Assembly: GCA_030445275.1 (NCBI GenBank)
Contig: JAUCSE010000062.1
Location: 1-64,000, forward strand
Direction: 5' to 3'
Source: Mucilaginibacter sp.
Lineage (GTDB): Bacteria > Bacteroidota > Bacteroidia > Sphingobacteriales > Sphingobacteriaceae
Length of the DNA: 64,000 nucleotides
The notes under the pieces are model-generated. The model searched no databases. It was given only the letters and a program-made list of their open reading frames with translations, and was not told where the DNA came from. The translations under genes and the position numbers were made by a program. Positions 16,827 to 24,700 of the stretch are shown here, piece by piece; positions within the stretch are counted from its first letter, which is position 1, and each line of letters begins with the position of its first letter.

Positions 16827-17618
16827 ATGAAGTTACACCATCCATTCAGGTTTATTTGCTTTTTCGTTTCAATTATTGCCATTACCACTTTGAACGCATG
16901 GGCCAATGCACCGGCCCGAAATTACTATCAGCTTAAAATATATCATTATAAAAACCAGGGCCAGGAAGCCAGGATAGAACAATATTTACAACAAGCTTAT
17001 ATACCGGCATTACACCGCGCCGGTATTAAAAATGTGGGGGTATTTAAACCTGTTACCCAACAGGATACCGACAGGAGGATCTATGTTTTTACTCCTTTTT
17101 CCTCTTTGGATAAGCTGGCAGGAATAGAGCAACAACTACAGGCTGATGCAAAGTATTTAGCTGATGGCAAAGACTATATTGATGCTGGTTTTAAAGATGC
17201 TTTATACAGCCGGATAGAAACCATTGTATTACAAGCTTTCCCAGGTATGCCAACTCCTGCAATTCCCAACCTTACAGCTGCAAAAGCCGACAGGGTTTAT
17301 GAACTGCGCAGCTATGAGAGTGCCACTGAAAAATACAATTTCAATAAGGTCAGGATGTTTAACGTCGGTGATGAAATAGGGCTCTTTAAAAGATTGGGCT
17401 TTAACGCTGTTTTTTACTCGGAAGTGATAGCAGGAAGCCGCATGCCTAATCTGATGTATATGACCACCTTTAACAGCAAAACCGACAGGGATAAACATTG
17501 GGAGGCCTTTGGCGGTGACGCTCAATGGAAAACGCTTACAGCAAAAGAAGAATATAAAAATAATGTTTCACATGCTGATATTGTTTTTTTGCACCCGGTG
17601 GAATATTCAGATTTTTAA
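16827..17618 (+). CDS. Secreted NIPSNAP-domain protein
   Basis: A signal peptide (to about residue 27, ending ANA) is followed by two NIPSNAP-type ferredoxin-like repeats. YQLKIYHYKNQGQEARIEQY opens the first, and YELRSYESATEKYNFNK with FNAVFYSEVIAGSRMPNLMY marks the second. NIPSNAP proteins are small alpha/beta barrels with few assigned activities. It is likely periplasmic. Its promoter region carries a palindrome related to those near the HxlR gene, suggesting shared control. Function unknown beyond the fold. Confidence 0.8.
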   Translation: MKLHHPFRFICFFVSIIAITTLNAWANAPARNYYQLKIYHYKNQGQEARIEQYLQQAYIPALHRAGIKNVGVFKPVTQQDTDRRIYVFTPFSSLDKLAGIEQQLQADAKYLADGKDYIDAGFKDALYSRIETIVLQAFPGMPTPAIPNLTAAKADRVYELRSYESATEKYNFNKVRMFNVGDEIGLFKRLGFNAVFYSEVIAGSRMPNLMYMTTFNSKTDRDKHWEAFGGDAQWKTLTAKEEYKNNVSHADIVFLHPVEYSDF

Positions 17619-17915
17619 CACTCCCAATTATTTGAAAAGCCAAACCGCAGTTGTTTTTGTCTTATATTATTTAATATAGCATTACTAAAAAAACCTCGTA
17701 AGCATGCGTGATTTCTGTGGCGGATAGTGTTCAAAAGCTCTTTAAAAGCAGGTTCCTTATGTTAACCTAAATTCGAGAGGTAACTTCCAAGGTGTGTTCG
17801 AAGGTTTGGCATACAATGATCCGGTAAGATCCTATTGAAATAGTTTGCATTCCAGGTCAGCTTTTCGCTTACCTGATCTGGATTACTTCACAAGTTGACT
17901 TATCAGCCTACTTAA

Positions 17916-18359
17916 TTATTGGGCCGGCTCGAACAAAGCCAGCCCGACAGCATGTAATTGCGGGGCATTGTCACAACTGACGTACTTTGCTCTATTTGTT
18001 TTATTCGTATTCACATTGTAATGCCAGCTCCATACAGGTACGTATACCGCATCTCCGGCTTTCCAATTAACTTTCATATCTTCTATCATAGTAAAGCCCT
18101 CTCCTTCTATTATATACATTATGGCCTCATAACTATGCCTGTGTTTGCCGCTTTGCTGCTCGGGATGTAATGTACCGATGGTAACAGACATTGTTTTTGA
18201 TGGAAGGTCGGCTATAAAAAACGGGGGCCTGGCCATTTCTGTAAAATCCGCATTTTCCTGCTCTACATCATGGTGGACTAAATTTTCCGGAATAATAACT
18301 ACAGGGCTTGTCGCTTTCTGATAAAAGTCCCTGGTGATAATTTTACCTTTTTTGTTCAT
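17916..18359 (-). CDS. Cupin-domain protein
   Basis: A 147-residue single-domain cupin. GTLHPEQQSGKHRHSYEAIM holds the metal-binding His pair and Glu of cupin motif 1; GDAVYVPVWSWHYNVNTN holds the motif 2 His. No signal peptide. It starts 14 bp after the end of the upstream hydrolase gene on the same strand, so the two form an operon. Cupins of this size may be dioxygenases, isomerases or binding proteins; nothing here decides which. Confidence 0.8.
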   Translation of the reverse strand: MNKKGKIITRDFYQKATSPVVIIPENLVHHDVEQENADFTEMARPPFFIADLPSKTMSVTIGTLHPEQQSGKHRHSYEAIMYIIEGEGFTMIEDMKVNWKAGDAVYVPVWSWHYNVNTNKTNRAKYVSCDNAPQLHAVGLALFEPAQ

Positions 18360-18373
18360 CTCTATTTGATTAA

Positions 18374-19309
18374 TTATTGAATTGCGTTTCTTTTAAAAAA
18401 ACTTAAAATAAGTTCGGCTATTTGTTGTGTATTGTCATTGGTGGCCACCCAATGTCCGCCATTGAGCAGATGAACTTCTGCTTTAGGTACATCCTTTAAA
18501 TAAGCAGTAGCGCCGGGTACTGTAAAAAAGGTATCCTCTTTGCCCCAGGTCATTAAAACAGGTGGTTGATATTTTTTCAGATATGCGTGCCATATAGGGT
18601 AACTTTTAACATTATTGCCATAGTCAAACCATAGCTGCATAAACAGCTCCAGTCTCCCGGGCTTAAGCATAACCATACCGTTAAGCATCCGGCTGTCAAT
18701 ATTCACCCCTGTATCAAGCTTCTGTTTATCAAATGGCACCAGGCTAGCGTTCCGGTAGAAATTTATCCAGTCTGTTTCGTATTTTTTATTCTTATCCTTC
18801 CAGTATTGCTGTAATTCTCCTTTGGGGCTTTGTGCTTCGGGAAAACCCTCTATATAAGCGTTGCCGTTTTGGACAATAAGGGCTTCAATATTTTCAGGGT
18901 GTTTTACAGCCATTCTGAAACCAACCGGCGCCCCGTAATCCTGTATAAAAAGGCTGTATTTGTGAATACCTAATTGATTTAGTAGCGCGTAAACTGTATT
19001 ACTGATATTATCGAAGGTGAATTGGTACCCGGCCGGAGGCAATGGTGAATAACCATGAGCCGGATAATCGGGCGCTATTAAATAAAAATCATTTTTTAAT
19101 AGCTGCATCAGATCGCGGTACATGATGGATGAGCTTGGAAAACCATGGAGTAGTACAATTACAGGATGTTTAGGATTGCCCGCTGATCTGTAAAAAAGTT
19201 TAACACGATCAACTAAAGCCCAGTGATTGGAAACGATGTTCGTTTGTGCGGATAATCGGGAGACAGCTGCTATTAACCAGCAAAAAGCAATGACGATTCT
19301 TTTTAACAT
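18374..19309 (-). CDS. Secreted alpha/beta hydrolase (epoxide hydrolase/haloalkane dehalogenase-like)
   Basis: This 311-residue protein has an N-terminal signal peptide ending near SAQ (residue 22). VLLHGFPSSSIMYRDL is the oxyanion region. The nucleophile elbow reads QDYGAP, with Asp as nucleophile, as in epoxide hydrolases and haloalkane dehalogenases rather than Ser esterases. The acid is probably in TWGKEDTFF, and the His is in LNGGHWVAT near the C-terminus. It likely acts in the periplasm on an epoxide or halide by water attack. It forms an operon with the following cupin gene. Confidence 0.82.
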   Translation of the reverse strand: MLKRIVIAFCWLIAAVSRLSAQTNIVSNHWALVDRVKLFYRSAGNPKHPVIVLLHGFPSSSIMYRDLMQLLKNDFYLIAPDYPAHGYSPLPPAGYQFTFDNISNTVYALLNQLGIHKYSLFIQDYGAPVGFRMAVKHPENIEALIVQNGNAYIEGFPEAQSPKGELQQYWKDKNKKYETDWINFYRNASLVPFDKQKLDTGVNIDSRMLNGMVMLKPGRLELFMQLWFDYGNNVKSYPIWHAYLKKYQPPVLMTWGKEDTFFTVPGATAYLKDVPKAEVHLLNGGHWVATNDNTQQIAELILSFFKRNAIQ

Positions 19310-19414
19310 TTTAACTGACCTTTATGCCGGTACAAATGTTGTGAAGGCTGTGCGGCTTATCAACCTGATTCTTGCGGGTTTTAAAATTTTGAGGATATCT
19401 TTAGAGGATAGTAA

Positions 19415-20278
19415 TTATACAGCCATGCTTGCCATTTCCCAGGCAATCATGGTTTGTTTTCGCACTTTGCCGTATTGAAAATCGCCTACGTCACCATCTT
19501 TAGTTATAATACGATGGCAGGGAATAAGATATAAAATAGGGTTTTTACCTGCAGCTGAGGCCACGGACCTCATACTGTTTGCATAACCTAACTGTTCAGC
19601 AACTTGTTGGTATGAACGTACTGCACCAAAAGGGATGTTAACCAATGCCTCCCATACCTTTACCTGGAAATCAGTTCCCTGCACCAGTAGATTAAGCTTT
19701 TCCTGATCATTTTCGCCAGGCCTAAATATTTTTTGAATATAAGGCTGAGTGATATCTGGTCTGTGGTTTAATTCGGCAAAGTTCCACTTTTTTGAAAAAA
19801 CTTCATACTCTTTCCGGTCGCCATCTTCATCTATAAAATGAAGATCGCATATACCTCTATCAGTAACGGCAATAAAGCACATGCCAAATGGCGAAACGTG
19901 ATAACCATAAGAGATCTCAAGTCCTATTCCTGCTGATTTAAATTGCTGGGGACTAACCCCTTCGATATTAACAAACAGATCATAGACCCGTGACTGGCTC
20001 GAAAGCCCGGCCATATTTGCCGCTTCAATAACGGTCCCAGCCTGGTGAATACTATTTTTAAGGTAGTCGAGTGTGAGGTATTGCAGAAACTTTTTAGGCG
20101 TTAAGCCAACCCAGTCTAAAAAGATTCGCTGAAAATGAAATGGACTGAGGCTTATTTTTTCTGCTATCTCATCCAGATCGGGCTGTTGCTTAAAGTTAGC
20201 TGTAATATAGCTGATAGCCTTTTCAATCCGGTAATAGTTTACAGTTAATTCCCTGGTCATTTCATGTAAAATTAACAA
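19415..20278 (-). CDS. Ada-like AraC/methylated-DNA-cysteine methyltransferase
   Basis: Two-domain DNA repair protein of 287 residues. The N-terminal ~100 residues form an AraC-type HTH (IAEKISLSPFHFQRIFLDWV). The C-terminal domain is an O6-alkylguanine-DNA alkyltransferase: TDFQVKVWEALVNIPFG, then YANSMRSVASAAGKNP, then IPCHRII with acceptor Cys254. The enzyme transfers the alkyl group from O6-alkylguanine to this Cys irreversibly. The N-terminal zinc-binding phosphotriester domain of E. coli Ada is absent, so methylation at a second Cys cannot be the switch here. GGY of the usual active-site loop reads GDF. An ATG at 20260 is an alternative start. Confidence 0.85.
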   Translation of the reverse strand: MLILHEMTRELTVNYYRIEKAISYITANFKQQPDLDEIAEKISLSPFHFQRIFLDWVGLTPKKFLQYLTLDYLKNSIHQAGTVIEAANMAGLSSQSRVYDLFVNIEGVSPQQFKSAGIGLEISYGYHVSPFGMCFIAVTDRGICDLHFIDEDGDRKEYEVFSKKWNFAELNHRPDITQPYIQKIFRPGENDQEKLNLLVQGTDFQVKVWEALVNIPFGAVRSYQQVAEQLGYANSMRSVASAAGKNPILYLIPCHRIITKDGDVGDFQYGKVRKQTMIAWEMASMAV

Positions 20279-20394
20279 GTTAGTAAATATCCGGCAACCC
20301 GAAACTTGCGAAAATTCCCTTAAAATAAAACAGGATCATATAATTATTTTGGTTAAAAGTAAATGATTAAAAACCACTTATCCAAATCAGCCTG

Positions 20395-20607
20395 TTAATT
20401 ATTAGCTTTGGGGATCGCGGAACGCCGTTTGAAATCCTCCGACAAGTTTCGCGCCTGAAAGCGGGAATCACCTTTTTTGAAATGTTCAATCTCCATTAGG
20501 AGATCATTGTCAGGAACAACGTTTTCGGTCTGTTTTAGAACATTTTCACCAATTAAGATGAGAATAACCTTATAGAGTACTGTTATTATGCGGCGAAGAA
20601 ATTTCCT
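20395..20607 (-). pseudogene. Unidentified reading-frame remnant containing a repeat-related core
   Basis: A minus-strand frame is open for about 70 codons between stops at 20608 and 20395. It encodes ILIGENVLKQTENVVPDN and then EIEHFKKGDSRFQARNLSED and a basic tail. Composition looks protein-like, but there is no ATG before the middle (20494-20496), and I recognise no family. The DNA at 20513-20570 aligns with the second half of the direct repeats at 4061-4188 and 6004-6129. It may be the 3' end of a commonly duplicated gene. The rest of 20279-20667 shows nothing. Confidence 0.4.
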
Positions 20608-20667
20608 TTACTCCGCAATTCGAGAACCTCTAAACCTCCCCGGTTGTTATCATTTAAGTGATTTAAC

Positions 20668-21645
20668 CTACAATGACTTTCGAACATCCAACTTCCATGG
20701 ATTTGCAACAGTACAAATACCTTTGGCCTCAATAAGTTTAGACATCGTCTGCCCCATTAGTTTAAAGTCTGTAGAAAGCGTTGTAATCCCACCGGCCAGA
20801 AGTTCCTTAAGCGGGGTATCGTTATAAGAAATGATCCCAAAACCAATTCCGGGGGTTAACTGCTGAAGGGTTGCCTGTTTAAGCAAATCCACCAGATCTC
20901 TATCCTTAACTACAATAAAGAGATCGTCAGCATTTATCTCTCTTTTTGCTGTATTGGAAAGATAGCGATGTTCAAATCCAAACTCGTTGCAAAAAGCCCT
21001 AAGTCCATCATATCTTTCTAAAGGTTCCTTCTCTTCGCTCTGTACCATTAAAATACGCCTGTATTTTCTGATCTGATCAATGGCAGAAACCAAAGCCTCA
21101 TAGGTGTCTTTCTCGAAATTTTGTGAAACAGAAGAGTACGCTCCCATTAGTTCCGAATGAAAATGATCGAGCAGAAATACCCTGCCCGACAGCGTTTCAA
21201 GCAGGGATTTAATACCCTGAAACTTCCCAGACATGATCACATAGTGTGTATATTTATTATTGGAATCATTAATAAGGGTTTCAAATACCCGCCTATTATA
21301 ATTATGAAAGTAAAGATCTACCGTAGCAGAGCTACCCACAGCTTCCATAAATGAATTGTACAAATCCTCTTTGAACTCGTTAAATTCATTAAACAACAAG
21401 AATATATTGCGTAATGAATTGGTTTTTGTACTGGTAACAAAATAGCCTACACCATGATTTGAATCAATAATACCCTTCGACATTAACTCGCGTAATCCTG
21501 CAAATACTGTATCTCTCGACAAATTATAGGTACTTCGAAATTCATTTATAGAGGGAATGCGATCACCTTTCTGATACTCTTCTGACTGAATCCTATCAAT
21601 AACATGACTCACCACAAGTTTATATTTCGATCTATTCTCTTTCAC
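20668..21645 (-). CDS. GntR-family regulator with sugar-binding-protein-like effector domain
   Basis: The N-terminal ~70 residues are a GntR winged helix (KGDRIPSINEFRSTYNLSRD, then MSKGIIDSNHGVGYFV). The remaining ~250 residues look like a LacI/periplasmic-binding-protein-type effector domain (IRKYRRILMVQSEEKEPLER; LTPGIGFGIISYNDTPLKEL). Bacteroidota arabinose regulators of this layout bind sugar and leave DNA. It is divergent from the GH127-GH51 gene with 124 bp between, and direct repeats TACCAG lie in that gap. Control of arabinoside breakdown by an arabinose-like effector is the natural inference. Confidence 0.85.
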   Translation of the reverse strand: MKENRSKYKLVVSHVIDRIQSEEYQKGDRIPSINEFRSTYNLSRDTVFAGLRELMSKGIIDSNHGVGYFVTSTKTNSLRNIFLLFNEFNEFKEDLYNSFMEAVGSSATVDLYFHNYNRRVFETLINDSNNKYTHYVIMSGKFQGIKSLLETLSGRVFLLDHFHSELMGAYSSVSQNFEKDTYEALVSAIDQIRKYRRILMVQSEEKEPLERYDGLRAFCNEFGFEHRYLSNTAKREINADDLFIVVKDRDLVDLLKQATLQQLTPGIGFGIISYNDTPLKELLAGGITTLSTDFKLMGQTMSKLIEAKGICTVANPWKLDVRKSL

Positions 21646-21677
21646 TAATTTATTTGATATCCGGCAAATATAAGTAG

Positions 21678-21728
21678 TACCAGGATAATCTTACCATAAT
21701 TTAAAAAAATCATACCAGTTCGTACCAG
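21678..21728. promoter_or_regulatory. TACCAG direct repeats, candidate GntR operator
   Basis: TACCAG occurs at 21678-21683, 21713-21718 and 21723-21728. The last two are exactly one helical turn (10 bp) apart and cover the position expected for the -33 element of the glycosidase promoter. Confidence 0.45.
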
Positions 21729-21750
21729 CTAAAAAGTATTTATATATTTG
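21719..21750 (+). promoter_or_regulatory. Candidate promoter of the GH127-GH51 gene
   Basis: TATATTTG (21743-21750) fits the Bacteroidota -7 box TAnnTTTG. TTCG (21719-21722), one base from TTTG, lies 20 bp upstream as a possible -33 element. The ATG follows 19 bp after the -7 box. Confidence 0.45.
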
Positions 21751-21769
21751 GATACTCAATCACACCTAA

Positions 21770-24700
21770 ATGAAAAAGAACTACACTTACATCATTACTG
21801 GTATTGCTTTAATTCTCTTTAGCTGCTCCCCGGGTAAAAGACTCGGCGTGGTGAACCATAAAGGGGCTCAATTATCGCAAGTAAAGACGGTAAAGATTAA
21901 TGATGCTTTTTGGAGCCCTAAATTCGAGATTTGGAGTACCGTTACTGCCAACGACGTACTAAACAAATTTGAAGGACAAAACCTTAAGTCGGCTGAAGAA
22001 AGAGACAAAAACAATATTTTTGAGAATTTCGACAAAATAGCCGCAGGCAAAAAAGGCACTGGCGACCACGCTGGCTTACCTTGGTTTGATGGACTGATCT
22101 ATGAAACCATACGTGGAATAGGAGATTTAACTATTCAGCATCCTGATGCAAAACTTCAGGCTAGACTTGATGGATACATCGACCGCATTTATGCTGCACA
22201 AAAAGCAGATACCTCAGGCTATATCAATACCTACACTGATTTGATGGAACCTAATCACCGCTGGGGAGATAATGGAGGTTTATTACGTTTCCAACATGAT
22301 GTTTACAATGCAGGCATGCTTATAGAGGCCGGCGTTCACTATTATAAAGCTAGCGGAAAAACTAAACTTTTAGAGGTAGCTACCCGGTTTGCAAATCAAA
22401 TGAGCAAACTTATGGGCCCCCCTCCAAAAAGAAATATCGTTCCTGCACATTCAGGACCAGAGGAAGCAGTAATGAAATTGTACTGGCTTTTCAAAGAGCA
22501 TCCTGACCTCAAGAAAAAACTCAGCATTCCGGTAAATGAAAAAGATTACTATGATCTGGTTAGATTCTGGATAGAAAACCGCGGAAATAATATGGGATAT
22601 CCGCTATGGCAAACCTGGGGTAACGATAAGGCCGAGCAATGGATTAAAGATGAGAAATACAAAGATGGTGCAACAGGGAATTTCCCCCGACCTTCCTGGG
22701 GTGATTATGCACAGGATTCTATTTCAGTTTTTGCCCAAAAAACTATTGAAGGCCATGCGGTGCGCGCAACTTTATTAGCTACAGGCATCACTGCTGTAGC
22801 TTTAGAAAACCAAGATCCGAGATATATACAAACTGCAAATCGACTTTGGGATAACATGATTGGGCGCAGAATGTTTGTGACGGGTGGTGTTGGAGCAATT
22901 GCTCATGATGAGAAATTTGGTGCAGACTACTTCCTTCCTACAGGTGCGTATTTAGAAACCTGCGCCGCTGTAGGTGCCGGCTTCTTTAGCCAAAGGATGA
23001 ATGAATTAACCAGCGACGGTAAATACATGGACGAATTTGAAAGAGTATTGTACAACAATGTACTAACTGGAGTTTCACTAACTGGTGATAAATACTCATA
23101 CCAAAACCCGCTAAACGCACATGAGCCATCCAGATGGGAATGGCATTCCTGCCCTTGCTGTCCGCCGATGTTTTTGAAAATGGTTTCAGAATTGCCAGCG
23201 TACATTTACTCTTCATCAAACGACAACCTATATATTAACATGTTTATTAGCAGTGATGCTAAGATCGTGATAGATGATAAAAAAGCAATCGCCATTTCTC
23301 AGAAAACCAGCTATCCATGGGAAGGCGAAATAAGGCTGAATATAAACCCGGAAAAACAATCTGAGTTTAGTTTAAACATTCGAATTCCGGGTTGGGCGCT
23401 AGGAAAAGAAAATCCATTTGACCTGTACAAATCTAATATCAAAGAAGGTTTCACCCTATTGGTTAATGGTATTGCTGAAAAAGCGACAATCAACAACGGC
23501 TATGCTGTTATCAAAAGAGAATGGAAAAAAGGGGATTTAGTAGAGCTGCAGCTCCCTATGAAACCACGTCTTGTTACGGCCAACCAACAGGTTAGGGACT
23601 TAAAAAATATGGTTGCTATTGCATCAGGACCTATCGTGTACAGCCTTGAGGGTGTTGACAATGGAGATATCGATCAACTTACTATAGATACCACCGCCGC
23701 TCTGCAAATGCAATATCGTGCAGGTATGCTTAAGGGCATAAACGTGATTACCGGCAAATTGACAAATGGCAAAACTTTTAGTGCTATACCTTATTACACA
23801 GTTGGCAACAGAGAAGGAAGGGGTTACAAAGTTTGGTTACCTGTTGCACAACAATCCCGTATCAGGGTAAACAGTAATCAAGTTCAGCATAAGATCAGTC
23901 CGTTGATTTATGGATCTAATATAGAGGATGTAAATCACGAAATCTATGGTGGATTCTACGATCAGCGTATTTTTGGGGAAAGCTTTGAAGAACCCTCAAC
24001 AGGAGTTGATTTTAACAACTGGAGAAGGTATGCCGGCTATTGGACGGAAAAAGATGGCGCCATTACCATCATACCTGGCAGAAACACCACCAGTGATGTA
24101 GTGATGAATGGTGTACACCACATTGGCGTAGAGCCTGATCAAAGTGCAAAACTGATTTATGAGCCAAAAGAACTTGCAAATGGAAGTGTTGAAGCTGAAA
24201 TGAGATTTACAGGAAATGGTGAAAGTGGAGCACTGATTGTTCGTGTTGGAAATGCCGGAGTTGGTAACGATGTTTTCGATGGATATGAGATCAGCTTGAG
24301 CAGGAATGGTAAAAAAATAGGTATAGGAAAACATTTACAGAACTTTGAACTACTTAAAGAAACCGCAGTTAATGTAAATCCTGAAGGCTGGAATAAAATA
24401 AAAGTAGCACTTCATGGCCCGGAACTAGTGGTATTTTTGAATGGACAGCAAGTATTGTCATTTAAAGATGAGCGTAATCCTCTATTAAAAGGAAAGATAG
24501 GCTTGCGCACTTGGCGTTCGGCAATAGAATTCCGCAATGTTATCCTGCAAGAAAATGGAAAGACAACACCGCTGAAGCTTGCAAATGCAGCAAATGAGCA
24601 GGTAAGTTACAACTGGGATATCATCCGCGCTGATCAGGCAAAGAGTTCCTTTAAGGTGGATAACAACACCGCTTATAATGGTAAAAATTCGCAGGTAATT

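Noticed and set aside
17619..17915. Possible gene remnant between the NIPSNAP and cupin genes
   Set aside because: A short open stretch (NLNSRGNFQGVFEGLAYNDP) has no start and no recognised family; too weak to call.
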